A DNA stretch of 40,746 nucleotides from Rhodanobacteraceae bacterium (GCA_003142815.1 PLNP01000055.1:88812-129557), one strand, 5' to 3'. Positions 30,081 to 40,270 are shown, counted from the first letter of the stretch. Translations and numbers: made by a program. The notes: generated by a model not told the origin, from the sequence alone.

Positions 30081-31361
30081 ATGGCTATCGTCACCGCGAT
30101 AAAAGCCCGCGCCGCCGCCACGACCAAGCTTGGCAAGCAACGCGCACAACTCAGCCAGATGCAAACCTACACCTGGGTTGGTCTCGACAAACGCGGAGTC
30201 AAGCTCAAAGGCGAGCGGATCAGCAAGAACGCGAACATGGTCAAGGCCGATCTGCGCAAGCAGGGCATCAATCCGCAGAGCGTCACTGCCAAGGGCAAGC
30301 CACTCTTCGGCAAGGCCGGCCAGAAGATCAAGGGACGCGATATCGCGGTATTCGCCCGCCAGCTCGCGACGATGATGTCGGCCGGCGTGCCGATGGTGCA
30401 GGGCTTCGAGATCGTCGCCGGCGGTCAGAGCAATCCGCGCATGAAGGACATGCTGACGGACATCAAGAGCGACATCGAGGGCGGCTCGGCACTCAACGAG
30501 GCACTGGCCAAACATCCGACGCAGTTCGACGAGCTGTTTTGCAATCTCGTGCGCGCGGGCGAAAGCGCGGGCGTGCTCGACACCGTGCTCGATACGATCG
30601 CGACCTACAAGGAGAACATCGAGGCCATCAAGGGCAAGATCAAGAAGGCGATGTTCTACCCGGCGGCGGTGCTTTCCGTTGCGCTTATCGTCGCGTGCAT
30701 CCTGTTGATCTTCGTGATCCCGCAATTCGAGACCGTGTTCAAGAACTTCGGTGCGGATCTCCCCGCGTTCACGCAAATGCTCGTGAATATGTCGCGCTTC
30801 ATGGTCTCGTATTGGTGGATGGTGCTCGGCATCTTCGCCGGCACCGTCTTCGGACTAATGATGTTGTACAAGCGTTCCCTCCGCTTCCAGCATTTCATCG
30901 GACGGCTGGTGCTGAAGCTTCCCGTCATCGGTCAAATCCTGCGGCAGTCCGCGATCGCGCGCTTCGCGCGCACCTTGGGCGTGACATTTCGTGCGGGTGT
31001 ACCGTTGGTCGAAGCCCTTGATTCCGTAGCGAACGCGACCGGCAGCATCGTCTACAACGACGCGGTGAAGCGCATCCGCGAGGATGTCTCGGTCGGCCAT
31101 CAGCTACAGCTCGCGATGCGCCAGACCAATCTGTTTCCGAACATGGTCGTGCAGATGGTTGCGATCGGCGAGGAAGCCGGCGCGCTCGACAAGATGCTGT
31201 TCAAGGTCGCCGAGTTCTACGAGGAGGAAGTCAACAACGCGGTCGATTCGCTGTCGAGCCTGCTCGAACCGATGATCATGGTCATCATCGGCGTGATCGT
31301 CGGCGGCATGGTGGTCGGTATGTATCTGCCGATCTTCAAGCTCGGCGCGGTGGTTGGTTGA
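30081..31361 (+). CDS. pilC: Type IV pilus inner-membrane platform protein PilC
   Basis: 426 residues with two GspF repeats. The first begins near GRDIAVFARQLATMMSAGVP (about residue 93) and the second near FARTLGVTFRAGVPLVEALD (about residue 295). Three membrane segments are visible (AAVLSVALIVACILLIFVIP, WWMVLGIFAGTVFGLMML, and MIMVIIGVIVGGMVVGMYLP). The N-terminal part (TYTWVGLDKRGVKLKGERIS) is the usual cytoplasmic start. It is the platform rotated by PilB during extension. The gene lies directly after pilB and must share its transcript. Confidence 0.96.
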   Translation: MAIVTAIKARAAATTKLGKQRAQLSQMQTYTWVGLDKRGVKLKGERISKNANMVKADLRKQGINPQSVTAKGKPLFGKAGQKIKGRDIAVFARQLATMMSAGVPMVQGFEIVAGGQSNPRMKDMLTDIKSDIEGGSALNEALAKHPTQFDELFCNLVRAGESAGVLDTVLDTIATYKENIEAIKGKIKKAMFYPAAVLSVALIVACILLIFVIPQFETVFKNFGADLPAFTQMLVNMSRFMVSYWWMVLGIFAGTVFGLMMLYKRSLRFQHFIGRLVLKLPVIGQILRQSAIARFARTLGVTFRAGVPLVEALDSVANATGSIVYNDAVKRIREDVSVGHQLQLAMRQTNLFPNMVVQMVAIGEEAGALDKMLFKVAEFYEEEVNNAVDSLSSLLEPMIMVIIGVIVGGMVVGMYLPIFKLGAVVG

Positions 31362-31463
31362 TCGGCGCGGCTCCCGAGAGCGCGTACCAAACGCGAGAAA
31401 CACCGAAACACATCGTTTCGTCACTCCGGTGAAAACCGGAATCCAGCGTCTTCGCTTAGGCAT

Positions 31464-31490
31464 TGGATCCCGGCTTTCGCCGGGATGACG
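31464..31490 (+). repeat. Palindrome between pilC and pilD
   Basis: TTGGATCCCGGCTTTCGCCG then GGATGACG is the first half of the 69-bp repeat found at 23676 and 25943. It sits in a 164-bp gap between pilC and pilD. Confidence 0.8.
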
Positions 31491-31525
31491 AGCGTCTTGT
31501 TCCCCGAACACGCGCTATTTCGCCG

Positions 31526-32413
31526 ATGATCGATCTCGATTGGCTGCATGAGCCGGCCTTGCTGATTCCGCTGACAGCGCTGCTCGGTTTGCTGGTCGGC
31601 AGCTTTCTCAACGTGGTCATCCTGCGCCTGCCGCGTCGGCTCGAACACGACTGGCGCGGTGAGGCGCGCGAGCTGCTTGGCATGGATGTCGCGCTCAATG
31701 AGCCGCTGCCCGAGGCGGCTCCGCCGGATCTGGTATTCACCGGCTCGCATTGCCCGAAGTGCAAGCACGCGCTATCCGCGCTCGACAATATCCCGCTGCT
31801 GAGCTGGCTCGCCTTGCGTGGGCGTTGCCGTTACTGCAAGACGCCGATTTCCTGGCAATACCCGCTGGTCGAACTGCTGACCGCGCTCGCCTCCGCCGCG
31901 GTCGCATGGAAGTTCGGTTTCGGCTGGCCGCTTGCGGCCGGACTCGTGTTCACGTGGATTCTGATCGCCGCTTCCGGCATCGACGCGCGCATGCAATTGC
32001 TGCCGGATCAACTCACCCTGCCGTTGCTCTGGCTTGGGCTCACTATCGCGCTGGTGCCGCTGTTCGTCACGCCGTCCACCGCGATCATGGGCGCCGCGAT
32101 CGGCTATCTGAGCCTGTGGTCCGTGTTCTGGCTGTTCAAGCTCGCGACCGGCAAGGAAGGCATGGGTTACGGAGATTTCAAGCTGCTCGGCGCGCTCGGC
32201 GCATGGATGGGCGCGATGAACCTGTTGCCGATCATCCTGCTGTCGTCGCTGATTGGCGCATTGGTCGGCGGCATCGCCCTCGCGCTGCGCGGCCAGGACC
32301 GCAGCACACCGATCCCATTCGGCCCCTTCATCGCCACCGCCGGCTGGACCTGGTTCGTGTTCGGCGACCGCCTCGGGGTGTTCTATGCGGGGTTGTTTGG
32401 CCTCGGCGGTTGA
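31526..32413 (+). CDS. pilD: Prepilin peptidase / N-methyltransferase PilD
   Basis: 295 residues from ATG 31526 (MIDLDWLHEPALLIPL); a longer frame runs back through the repeat to 31463 and is not used. It has the membrane start VGSFLNVVILRLPRR and the zinc-type double Cys pair CPKCKHALSALDNIPLLSWL ... CRYCKTPIS. The two catalytic aspartates are in ASGIDARMQLLPDQLTLPLL and GMGYGDFKLLGALGAWMG (the GxGD motif). It is a polytopic aspartyl protease that cleaves the leader after Gly and methylates Phe+1 of the pilins encoded at 13634 and 14453. Confidence 0.95.
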   Translation: MIDLDWLHEPALLIPLTALLGLLVGSFLNVVILRLPRRLEHDWRGEARELLGMDVALNEPLPEAAPPDLVFTGSHCPKCKHALSALDNIPLLSWLALRGRCRYCKTPISWQYPLVELLTALASAAVAWKFGFGWPLAAGLVFTWILIAASGIDARMQLLPDQLTLPLLWLGLTIALVPLFVTPSTAIMGAAIGYLSLWSVFWLFKLATGKEGMGYGDFKLLGALGAWMGAMNLLPIILLSSLIGALVGGIALALRGQDRSTPIPFGPFIATAGWTWFVFGDRLGVFYAGLFGLGG

Positions 32414-32430
32414 AGACGCGTTCATGTTCC

Positions 32431-32523
32431 CTGTAGGAGCGCTGCTAGGGCGACGTGTGCGCCACGGGCCCGACCCGTGCGTCGCCGCCGAATGTCGCGG
32501 TCGCGGCTGCACCGCTCCTACAA
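32431..32523. repeat. REP doublet, GTAGGAGC family, between pilD and coaE
   Basis: CTGTAGGAGCGCTGC at 32431 onward and GCTGCACCGCTCCTAC near 32506-32521 face each other across a GC-rich centre, forming a long hairpin. Confidence 0.72.
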
Positions 32524-32533
32524 TGGCGTTGGC

Positions 32534-33154
32534 ATGGACACCCACCCTTTCACGGTCGCCCTGACCGGCGGCATCGCCAGCGGCAAGTCTGCGGTCGCTG
32601 AACGTTTTACGGTGCTCGGTGCGAACGTGATCGATGCCGATGTGGTCGCGCGCGAACTGGTCGCTCCGGGAAGTGCCGCGCTGGCGGAAATCGTCACTGT
32701 GTTCGGCAGCGACGTGCTCGATGCGAACGCCGCGCTTGATCGCCACGCGATGCGTGAGCGCGTATTTGCCGATGTCGATGCGCGCCGGAAGCTCGAAGCG
32801 ATCCTGCATCCGCGCGTCCGCGCTGCGCTGCGCGAGCGTTCTGCTGTCGCCGCCGGCCCGTATGCGCTGCTGGTGATCCCGCTGCTGGCCGAGAGCGGGG
32901 ATTACGACTGGGTCGATCGCGCGCTCGTGGTCGATGTGGCGCGCGAAGTGCAGCGCGCGCGCCTGCTTTCCCGCGACGGGGTCACGCCGCAGCTCGCCGA
33001 CGCGATGCTCGATGCGCAGGTTGGGCGCGAACAGCGTTTGGCGCTCGCGGATGACGTGATCGAGAATGGTGAAACGCTGGCGGAACTGGTGGCGCAGGTG
33101 GCAGTCCTGCATGCGCGCTATCTCGACCTCGCACAGTCGCGACGCAGCGGCTGA
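32534..33154 (+). CDS. coaE: Dephospho-CoA kinase CoaE
   Basis: 206 residues from ATG 32534 (MDTHPFTVALTGGIASGKSA); the longer frame from 32477 lies inside the REP doublet. The P-loop GGIASGKS is at about residues 12-19. Further CoaE blocks are VIDADVVARELV, LEAILHPRVRAAL and VIPLLAESGDYDWVDRALVV. It adds the 3'-phosphate that completes coenzyme A. Its place after pilD is the usual gammaproteobacterial order. Confidence 0.95.
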   Translation: MDTHPFTVALTGGIASGKSAVAERFTVLGANVIDADVVARELVAPGSAALAEIVTVFGSDVLDANAALDRHAMRERVFADVDARRKLEAILHPRVRAALRERSAVAAGPYALLVIPLLAESGDYDWVDRALVVDVAREVQRARLLSRDGVTPQLADAMLDAQVGREQRLALADDVIENGETLAELVAQVAVLHARYLDLAQSRRSG

Positions 33155-33164
33155 GCCACAGCGC

Positions 33165-34130
33165 CTAGCCGAAAGTTACCGACGCACCCCACAGCGCACG
33201 GATCGCCGCAATACCCTGCGCACCGGACATGCGCGCGGCGTCGATGTCATCAGGTTCCAGACCGCCGAGCGCGAATACCGGCAGCGTGGCCTCGGCGACG
33301 AGTTCAGCGAAGCGTTCCCAGCCGAGCGCTGGCGATTGGGCATGGCTGGGTGTTTCGTAGATCGGCGACAGCGTGGCGAAGTCAGCGCCGATGCGTGTCG
33401 CATGCGCGAGTTCGGCCGCGTCATGGCAGGAAACACCGACCCAGTAGCCGGCCGGCAGCGGGCGTTGCGTGAGTGTCGCCGCGATACGCGCGGGCAGATG
33501 GACGCCATTGAGGCCGAGGATGGCCGCGAGTTGCCAGTCGCCATTCAACAGCAGCCGTGCACCGTGTTCGCGGCAGGTTTCGCGTGCCGCGCGGGCGGCG
33601 GCCGCGATCTGGTCGCGCGGCCACTCAGGCAGGCGCATCTGGATCAAGCGGATGCCCTTGCGACACGCTCGCTCGATGCCGCGCAGGAGCGCCTCGGTTT
33701 CGCCGGGTGCGAGCGCGGGCGTGATGAGATAGCGGTCGGGAAGACGCAGCGCGGTGATCGCCGGGCGATCGGCCGGCGGCATGTCGACGCGATCGATCGC
33801 ATCAAGTTCGACCCAGGCCAGGCGCTGGCCTTCGCGTGGATGCACAGCGTCGGAATACTGCGTCACCTGCCAGACATCGAGCAGGATGTTTTCCCCTGGG
33901 TAGGCGTGCGGAACGCCGATCAGCGGCCGCGCCGATTCGACGACGATACCGATTTCCTCACGCAGCTCGCGGGCTAGCGCATCGACCGCTGCCTCGCCGG
34001 GCTCACATTTGCCGCCGGGAAATTCCCAGAGTCCGGCGAGATGCTTGTCGGGCTGCCGCTGCGCCAGCAGGATGCGGTCGCCTGCGTCGCGCAGGACGCC
34101 GGCGACGACGTGGATCGTGGAAAGTGTCAT
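33165..34130 (-). CDS. Nudix hydrolase (MutT-like) fused to a ThiE-like domain
   Basis: 321 residues from ATG 34130 (MTLSTIHVVAGVLRDAGDRI); the longer frame to 34202 is not used. The N-terminal 130 residues carry the Nudix box GGKCEPGEAAVDALARELRE then EIGI, preceded by the typical LAGLWEFPGGK of MutT enzymes that hydrolyse 8-oxo-dGTP. The C-terminal 190 residues resemble thiamine-phosphate synthase (IRLIQMRLPEWPRDQIAAAA, NGVHLP, GVSCHDAAEL, FATLSPIYETPSH, VFALGGLEPDDI). This MutT-ThiE fusion is common in gammaproteobacteria near secA. Whether the ThiE part is catalytic is uncertain. It is convergent with coaE, with only 10 bp between. Confidence 0.92.
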   Translation of the reverse strand: MTLSTIHVVAGVLRDAGDRILLAQRQPDKHLAGLWEFPGGKCEPGEAAVDALARELREEIGIVVESARPLIGVPHAYPGENILLDVWQVTQYSDAVHPREGQRLAWVELDAIDRVDMPPADRPAITALRLPDRYLITPALAPGETEALLRGIERACRKGIRLIQMRLPEWPRDQIAAAARAARETCREHGARLLLNGDWQLAAILGLNGVHLPARIAATLTQRPLPAGYWVGVSCHDAAELAHATRIGADFATLSPIYETPSHAQSPALGWERFAELVAEATLPVFALGGLEPDDIDAARMSGAQGIAAIRALWGASVTFG

Positions 34131-34148
34131 GGTTGCCGCGCGGCTTGC

Positions 34149-34341
34149 ACCCTCTCTCCCAACAGCTTCATGGTTGGGGTGAGGGGGCGGACCCACATGC
34201 ACCGCGAAGGATTGGCGACTGCCGAAAACAGCAACCGGGCTTCATCCCGCGCGCTACTGCGAAAAACGTGCCGCCGCACCAACTTGCCGCCTCGCCCCCT
34301 CACCCTACCCTCTCCCCCGAGCAAGCTCGGAGGAGAGGGTC
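34149..34341. repeat. Two hairpins between the nudix gene and secA
   Basis: ACCCTCTCTCCCAACAGCTT with GGTTGGGGTGAGGGGGC (from 34149) and CCCTACCCTCTCCCCCGAGC with GCTCGGAGGAGAGGGT (34302-34341) are imperfect palindromes. The second lies just past the secA stop and may end its transcript. Confidence 0.55.
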
Positions 34342-34363
34342 TGCATCAGCGACGCGTGATGGC

Positions 34364-37126
34364 TCACGCGAGCTTGCCGTGGCATTGTTTGTATTTCTTG
34401 CCGGAACCGCACGGGCAAGGATCGTTGCGACCGACTTTTGGCGCGTCGCGATGCATCGGTGTCTGCAGGATCGGCATCGGCGCCTGCGCTCCCGCGCCCG
34501 GGTCAGCGGGAAGGTCCGGCGCGCTGAAACCGGCGGTTTCGGCATGCTGGAATTGCATCGCGCGCGCTTGTTCTTCGGCACGGCGGCGCTGTTCCAGTTC
34601 CATTTGTTCGACTTCGTCCTCGCTGCGGATGCGCACGCGCGCGAGCATCTGGATGATCTCGTGCTTGATGCGCCCGAGCATGACCTGGAACAGTTCGAAC
34701 GCCTCGCGCTTGAATTCCTGTTTCGGCTGCTGCTGCGCATAGCCACGCAGATAAATACCTTGGCGCAGGTAATCCATGCTGGCGAGGTGTTCCTTCCAGC
34801 CGTTGTCGAGCACGGACAGCATCACGTGTTTTTCGAGTCCGCGCATGACCTCGGAGCCGATCATCGCTTCTTTCTCGCGGAACATGCGATCGGCGCCGGT
34901 GAGCACGTAATCGAGCACGCCGTTCGAGTTCGCTTCCTGCTGTTCCTCAAGCCACTGCTTGATGTTGAGCTGCAGGCCGAACTCCGATTCCAGTTCGGCT
35001 TCGAGGCCGTCGATGTTCCATTGCTCGTCGACCGAATCGTGCGGCACATGGCGAGCCACGATTTCGCTGAACGCATCCTGACGGATGCTCGCGACGGTCT
35101 CGCCGACGTTGTCCGCGTCGAGCAGATCATTGCGCTGTTCGTAGATGACCTTGCGCTGGTCGTTCGCGGTGTCGTCGAATTCGAGCAGGTGTTTGCGGAT
35201 ATCGAAGTTGTGCGCTTCGACCTTGCGTTGCGCCTTCTCGATCTGGCGACTGACCATCTTGTCCTGGATCGCGTCGTTTTCCTTCATGCCGAACATGCGC
35301 ATCAACTTGGCGACGCCCTCGCCCATGAAGATGCGGATCAGGTTGTCTTCGAGCGACAGGTAAAAGCGGCTGGAGCCAGGGTCGCCCTGACGACCGGACC
35401 GGCCGCGCAACTGGTTGTCGATGCGGCGCGATTCGTGGCGTTCGGTGCCGACGATGCGCAGGCCGCCGAGCGCGACGACTTCTTCGTGGCAGCGCTTCCA
35501 CTCGACCTTGACGCGTTCGCGCTCACTGGCCGGCGCGTCTTCGCCGAGCGCGGTCAGCTCCGCGTCGAGACTGCCGCCGAGCACGATATCGGTGCCGCGG
35601 CCGGCCATGTTGGTCGCGATCGTGATCGACTTCGCGCGGCCGGCCTGGGCGACGATGTGCGCCTCACGCTCATGCTGCTTTGCGTTCAAGACCTCGTGCG
35701 GCACATCGTGCTTCTTGAGCAGGTCGGACACGAGCTCGGACATCTCGATCGACCCCGTGCCGACCAGCACGGGCTGGCCGCGGGCGTGGCTTTCCTTGAT
35801 GTCCTCGACGATCGCGTCGAACTTCGGTCCGGACTTCAGGAAGATCACGTCGGCCTCGTCCTTGCGCACCATCGGCTGATGGGTCGGGATGACGACGACC
35901 TCGAGGCCGTAGATCGACTGGAATTCGTAGGCTTCGGTATCCGCCGTGCCGGTCATGCCGGCCAGCTTCTTGTACATGCGGAACAGGTTCTGGAACGTGA
36001 TCGACGCGAGGGTCTGGTTCTCGCGCTGGATCGGTACGCCTTCCTTCGCCTCGACCGCCTGGTGCAGGCCGTCCGACCAGCGCCGGCCGGCCAGGGTGCG
36101 GCCGGTGAATTCGTCGACGATGATGATCTCGCCATCACGCACAATGTAGTCGACGTCGCGCTGGTAGATCGCATTCGCGCGCAACGCGGCATTGAGGTGA
36201 TGCACGACCGCGATATGCTGCGAATCGTAGAGACCTTCGTCCTCGCCGATGATGCCGTCAGCGCGCAGCAGGTCCTCGGCGTGCTGCATGCCCTCTTCGG
36301 ACATGTGCACCTGCTTCTGCTTTTCGTCGACCCAGTAATCGCCCGGCGCAGGCGGCTCATTCGGCGTGTCTTCCTTGGCCTGGCGGGTCATGCGCGGCAC
36401 GATGCGGTGAACCTTGACGTAGAGCTGCGGCGATTCGTCGGACGGGCCGGAGATGATCAGCGGCGTGCGCGCCTCGTCGATCAGGATCGAGTCGACTTCG
36501 TCCACGATCGCGTAATTGAGGCCGCGCTGGTAGCGCTGCTCGCTCGACGAGGCCATGTTGTCGCGCAGGTAATCGAAACCGAATTCGTTGTTGGTGCCAT
36601 AGGTGATGTCGGCCGCGTAGGCTTCGCGCTTGTCGCCGTGGTCCATGCCCGGCCAGACCACGCCGACCGTCATGCCAAGGAAGTTGTAGACCTTGCCCAT
36701 CCACACCGAGTCGCGCTTGGCAAGGTAGTCGTTCACGGTGACGAGGTGAACGCCCTTGCCTTCCAGCGCGTTGAGATACACGGGCAACGTCGCCACCAGG
36801 GTCTTGCCTTCGCCAGTACGCATCTCGGCGATCCTGCCGCTATGCAGGACCATGCCGCCGATCAACTGCACATCGTACAGGCGCAGGCCAAGCACGCGGC
36901 ACGATGCCTCACGCACCGTCGCAAACGCCTCGGGCAGCAGGCTGTCAAGCGTCGCGCCAGCGCCGAGACGCTCGCGGAATTCGGCGGTCTTGGCGCGCAG
37001 TTCGTCGTCGGACAACGCCTGATACTGCGGTTCCAGCACATTGATCGTGGCGACCGTCTTGCCGAGCTGACGCAGCACGCGTTCGTTGCGGCTGCCGAAA
37101 ATACGCGTCAGGAAACTATTGAGCAT
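34364..37126 (-). CDS. secA: Preprotein translocase ATPase SecA
   Basis: 920 residues starting [20 protein letters not shown]. It has NBD1 Walker [15 protein letters not shown] (about residues 102-115) and Walker [18 protein letters not shown]. The preprotein cross-linking domain, the NBD2 motifs ([36 protein letters not shown]) and the C-terminal zinc tail [17 protein letters not shown] that binds SecB and phospholipid follow. SecA drives post-translational export through SecYEG. No secM-like gene is seen upstream, unlike E. coli. A leader of possibly 140 nt precedes it, with a candidate -10 (TATCAT, complement of 37274-37279). The 1202-codon frame on the opposite strand is a GC-driven shadow of this gene. 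Confidence 0.97.
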   Translation of the reverse strand: MLNSFLTRIFGSRNERVLRQLGKTVATINVLEPQYQALSDDELRAKTAEFRERLGAGATLDSLLPEAFATVREASCRVLGLRLYDVQLIGGMVLHSGRIAEMRTGEGKTLVATLPVYLNALEGKGVHLVTVNDYLAKRDSVWMGKVYNFLGMTVGVVWPGMDHGDKREAYAADITYGTNNEFGFDYLRDNMASSSEQRYQRGLNYAIVDEVDSILIDEARTPLIISGPSDESPQLYVKVHRIVPRMTRQAKEDTPNEPPAPGDYWVDEKQKQVHMSEEGMQHAEDLLRADGIIGEDEGLYDSQHIAVVHHLNAALRANAIYQRDVDYIVRDGEIIIVDEFTGRTLAGRRWSDGLHQAVEAKEGVPIQRENQTLASITFQNLFRMYKKLAGMTGTADTEAYEFQSIYGLEVVVIPTHQPMVRKDEADVIFLKSGPKFDAIVEDIKESHARGQPVLVGTGSIEMSELVSDLLKKHDVPHEVLNAKQHEREAHIVAQAGRAKSITIATNMAGRGTDIVLGGSLDAELTALGEDAPASERERVKVEWKRCHEEVVALGGLRIVGTERHESRRIDNQLRGRSGRQGDPGSSRFYLSLEDNLIRIFMGEGVAKLMRMFGMKENDAIQDKMVSRQIEKAQRKVEAHNFDIRKHLLEFDDTANDQRKVIYEQRNDLLDADNVGETVASIRQDAFSEIVARHVPHDSVDEQWNIDGLEAELESEFGLQLNIKQWLEEQQEANSNGVLDYVLTGADRMFREKEAMIGSEVMRGLEKHVMLSVLDNGWKEHLASMDYLRQGIYLRGYAQQQPKQEFKREAFELFQVMLGRIKHEIIQMLARVRIRSEDEVEQMELEQRRRAEEQARAMQFQHAETAGFSAPDLPADPGAGAQAPMPILQTPMHRDAPKVGRNDPCPCGSGKKYKQCHGKLA

Positions 37127-37410
37127 GGGTCATCTTCGATTGGGGGCAAACGCCGCGTCGAGCACGGCTTTGAGCATTTGTTGAAAAATCCGGCGACGTC
37201 ATGCCGATTTTTCGTCGCGGACGGACCCGCGAAAGTTGTCGCGGGCCTGCGGCCAGCAACGACGAAGCCGCCGATGATACGGCGGCCCCGGCTCAATAAA
37301 AACCAATTTTGTGCTTCGGGGGCCCGCTTTCAAGGACACGGAGCGAACCCAGCCGGGATGGGAAGGCTTGCCGGCGAGCTGCGGCGGCCTTGGAAGCACC
37401 CCGCAGTGCC

Positions 37411-38352
37411 TTACCCGCGGCTCACGCGCGTCGACTTCACGTAAACCATCGGATTCACCGCGCGTCCGTTCAACCAGACCTCGAAATGGCAGTGCGGCCC
37501 GGTCGAGCGGCCGGTCGAGCCGACCTTGGCAATGGTTTCGCCCGCGTGCACACGCTCACCGACACGCGCGACCAGCGTCGAATTATGCGCATAACGCGTC
37601 ATGTAACCGTTGCCGTGGTCGATCTCGATGACGTTGCCGTAGCCACTGCGGTCGCCCGACCAGGTGACGACGCCATCGGCGACCGCCATGATCGGGGTAC
37701 CGATTGGCGCGTCGAAATCAAGGCCCGAATGCATCGCGGAACGGCCGTCGACCGGATCGGTGCGCACACCGAATCCCGACGCCATGTAGCCATGCGCGAC
37801 CGGCATGCCGCTCGGCAACAGCGCATTGTCGATCTTGCGGTCGCGCAGCATGTTTTCGAGCACATCGAGCTGCGATTCCTGGCGGTCGAACTCGGCGCGC
37901 AGGTCGTCGACACCTTTTTGCAGCGGCGGCGACATCGGCGTGCCGGTGCTCGCCTCCTCGGGACCACCGAGAGCCGGCTCGGCATCGAAATCGAACTCAC
38001 CATCGTCGAGCTTGCCGACCTGGGTCAGACGATCGCCGAGCGCATTGAGGCGCGTCGCTTGCGCCTGCAACTGGCCAAGCTGCAGCGCCAGCGCGTCGAG
38101 GTTGCGCTGCGAATCGCCATCGATATGGGTGAGTTGTTCGCGCTGCTTCGCGAGCGTCGCGCGCAACGCGACGATTTCACGCAGATCGTGGCCGCGCGGG
38201 TTGGTTACCAACAGCGTCGCCGCGACGCCGATCGCGATGAAAAACAACGCGCAGCCCGCGCTGATCGCAGCGACCAGCAAACGGCCGCGCCGACCGACCA
38301 GGTGAATCTTCCGTGGCAAGGAGCAGCCGTTGCCGACGATAATGATGTTCAT
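37411..38352 (-). CDS. M23 family metallopeptidase, membrane anchored
   Basis: 313 residues from ATG 38352 (MNIIIVGNGCSLPRKIHLVG). There is one N-terminal membrane segment (LLVAAISAGCALFFIAIGVA) and a coiled-coil region (about 65-150, LREIVALRATLAKQREQLTH, LALQLGQLQAQATRL). The LytM/M23 domain contains the zinc ligands in HSGLDFDAPIGTPIMAVADG (His, Asp), the YAHNS block and GPHCHFEVWLNG (HxH). All the metal residues appear present, so it is a probable D,D-endopeptidase of the cell wall rather than a degenerate activator. It lies between secA and dciA, with a start 27 bp from the divergent dciA. Its exact substrate is unknown. Confidence 0.92.
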   Translation of the reverse strand: MNIIIVGNGCSLPRKIHLVGRRGRLLVAAISAGCALFFIAIGVAATLLVTNPRGHDLREIVALRATLAKQREQLTHIDGDSQRNLDALALQLGQLQAQATRLNALGDRLTQVGKLDDGEFDFDAEPALGGPEEASTGTPMSPPLQKGVDDLRAEFDRQESQLDVLENMLRDRKIDNALLPSGMPVAHGYMASGFGVRTDPVDGRSAMHSGLDFDAPIGTPIMAVADGVVTWSGDRSGYGNVIEIDHGNGYMTRYAHNSTLVARVGERVHAGETIAKVGSTGRSTGPHCHFEVWLNGRAVNPMVYVKSTRVSRG

Positions 38353-38379
38353 GCTGGAAGCGCCGAGTTCGTGTTCGTC

Positions 38380-38844
38380 ATGTCGCCAAGTCGCAATCCT
38401 CTCCATGCTGCCGGGGCGGGCCCGAAGGTCGCCGCGGAGTGCATCGCACTCGACACGCTCGCTGATCGCGCGCGCGCGCTGGATGCGCTGGACGAAAGAT
38501 TGCGCCATCTCTTGCCTGCCGCAGTCGCTCGCGAGACACGGCTCGCGGACGTCCGCAACGGGCGGATTGTCTTTCTGGCATCGAGTCCGACCTGGGCCAG
38601 CCGCATCAGGCTTTATCAATCTGCCTTGCTTGCCGAAGCCCGCACCGCACTCGGCGGTACTGTCGAACGCTTTGCCGTGAAAGTGGCGCCCTTGCCGACC
38701 GTTCCCCCGGAACCGACAAAGCCGAAACCCCTTTCCGCCGCCGCCGCCCGTCACTTGCGAGCGACAGCGAAAGTCACCTCAGACCCGGAACTTCGGGCCC
38801 TTTATCTACACTTGGCGTCCATCGCCACGGATGATGCCGATTAG
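38380..38844 (+). CDS. dciA: DciA (DUF721), replicative helicase loader
   Basis: 154 residues from ATG 38380. The DUF721 core runs from LADRARALDALDERLRHLLP to LADVRNGRIVFLASSPTWAS and RIRLYQSALLAEARTALGG. A Pro-rich linker (PTVPPEPTKPKPL) then leads to a helical tail (SAAAARHLRATAKVTSDPEL). DciA is the ancestral loader of DnaB helicase in bacteria without DnaC/DnaI. Position between lpxC and secA is usual for the order. It is convergent with lpxC, across a 228-bp gap. Confidence 0.88.
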   Translation: MSPSRNPLHAAGAGPKVAAECIALDTLADRARALDALDERLRHLLPAAVARETRLADVRNGRIVFLASSPTWASRIRLYQSALLAEARTALGGTVERFAVKVAPLPTVPPEPTKPKPLSAAAARHLRATAKVTSDPELRALYLHLASIATDDAD

Positions 38845-39038
38845 GAACCGGGGCGGCTCCTGATCCCCTGCCGCAGAGCTTTCTGGCGAAAGCCCGATCT
38901 TCTTCTTGCTCGCTGACTTAAGCTTCGTGCCGTGGCCAGCATCACGCAAACGGGTGGCTTCGCCATCTTTCGTTTGCTTGGGCGACAGGCGCGTACACCT
39001 GTCGCATCGGCATTGTCCTCAGCCGAAATCCTTCGTCC

Positions 39039-39060
39039 GTGATGCGGTTCACCGCATCAC
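39039..39060. terminator. Hairpin between convergent dciA and lpxC
   Basis: GTGATGCGGT and ACCGCATCAC form a perfect 10-bp stem with a 2-nt centre, 13 bp beyond the lpxC stop. No T-run follows on either strand, so its terminator role is inferred from position. Confidence 0.5.
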
Positions 39061-39072
39061 GTTATCGCGAAA

Positions 39073-39984
39073 CTACACCGCCTGCGCCGGATGCGCGTAG
39101 GAGATCGGAGCCTCTTTTCCGTCCTCGAAACTGACCTCTTCCCACGCCGCCGCATCCGCGAGCAGCGTGCGCAACAGCTTGTTGTTGAGCTCGTGGCCCG
39201 ACTTGTAGCCGTAGAATGCGCCGATCAGGCTGTGGCCGAGCAGGTACAGATCGCCGATCGCATCGAGGATCTTGTGCTTGACGAACTCGTCCTCGTAACG
39301 CAGGCCATCCTCGTTGAGCACGCGATAGTCGTCGAGCACGATCGCGTTGTCCATCGATCCGCCGAGCGCGAGGTTCTTCTCGCGCAGCATCTCGATATCG
39401 CGCATGAAACCGAACGTGCGCGCGCGGCTGACTTCCTTGACGAACGACGTCGTCGAGAAGTCGATCTCGCTGGTCGAAGTGCGCTTGGTGAACATCGGAT
39501 GGTTGAAGTCGATCGAGAAGCCGACCTTGAAGCCGTCAAACGGCTCGAAGCGGGCCCACTTGTCACCGTTGCGGACGGTAATTGACTTCTTGATGCGGAT
39601 GAACCGCTTGGCCTTGGCCTGGTCTTCTATTCCGGCCGATTGCAGCAGGAATACGAAGGGCCCGGCGCTGCCGTCCATGATCGGCACTTCCGGCGCCGAC
39701 AGGTCGACATACGCATTGTCGATGCCGAGTCCGGCCATCGCCGAGAGCAGATGCTCGATCGTCGCGATGCGGACATCGCCTTTGACGAGCGTTGTGGAGA
39801 GACGAGTATCGCCTACGTTTTCGCAACAGGAACGGATTTCCACCGGGTTCGGCACGTCGACCCGGCGGAACACAATGCCGGTGTCAACTGCTGCCGGTCG
39901 CAAGGTCATGTAGACCTTGTCGCCCGTGTGAAGACCAACGCCCGTCGCTCTAATGACGTTTTTGAGCGTGCGCTGTCTGATCAT
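39073..39984 (-). CDS. lpxC: UDP-3-O-acyl-N-acetylglucosamine deacetylase LpxC
   Basis: 303 residues, starting [20 protein letters not shown]. The zinc-site histidine lies in [20 protein letters not shown] (about residue 79). Others are in [20 protein letters not shown] (His and Asp, about 237-252), with the catalytic-base region in [12 protein letters not shown]. It carries out the first committed step of lipid A synthesis in the cytosol. The position just downstream of ftsZ on the same strand is the conserved dcw-cluster end. An extended -10 (TGCTAACCT, complement near 40030-40037) could give it its own promoter. Confidence 0.96.
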   Translation of the reverse strand: MIRQRTLKNVIRATGVGLHTGDKVYMTLRPAAVDTGIVFRRVDVPNPVEIRSCCENVGDTRLSTTLVKGDVRIATIEHLLSAMAGLGIDNAYVDLSAPEVPIMDGSAGPFVFLLQSAGIEDQAKAKRFIRIKKSITVRNGDKWARFEPFDGFKVGFSIDFNHPMFTKRTSTSEIDFSTTSFVKEVSRARTFGFMRDIEMLREKNLALGGSMDNAIVLDDYRVLNEDGLRYEDEFVKHKILDAIGDLYLLGHSLIGAFYGYKSGHELNNKLLRTLLADAAAWEEVSFEDGKEAPISYAHPAQAV

Positions 39985-40270
39985 TTTTATGGCTTGACCA
40001 CTGGGGCAGGAGCTGACAAAACATCGGCGAGGTTAGCACAGCCCGTTTGTGGAGAAAAGTTAAGCGATGTATGGACCCCACAATGTGTTGCATTTCCGCA
40101 ACACTTAATGTGAGCTGAAGATCAACTCCAACAAACGGCGTCGACCAATCGCCATCATGACGCCACATGATGGCGGTCTGCCGCCGGTCGGCGTGTTCGA
40201 CGCGCCGTCGGCGTAACCGCTGGCGTTCCCCGCATAGGCGAACGCAGCGGTCGCTCGGGATGGGAGCGCG
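39985..40270. promoter_or_regulatory. ftsZ-lpxC intergenic region with palindromes
   Basis: No gene. On the minus strand TGCTAACCT gives an extended -10 (hexamer at 40035-40030) about 45 bp before lpxC. Two perfect inverted repeats stand upstream: GTGTTGC-N6-GCAACAC (40085-40104) and CGCCATCATG-N6-CATGATGGCG (40150-40175). The second is a 10-bp stem that could end ftsZ transcripts or bind a regulator. Confidence 0.5.

Noticed and set aside
37127-37410. secM-like arrest peptide gene upstream of secA
   Set aside because: No short frame with an arrest-like C-terminus and signal peptide is visible in the minus-strand leader.
33836-37444. 1202-codon open frame on the plus strand
   Set aside because: It lies antisense to secA and the nudix gene, is rich in Arg/Ala/His typical of GC-rich shadow frames, and shows no domain. 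secA on the other strand is certain.
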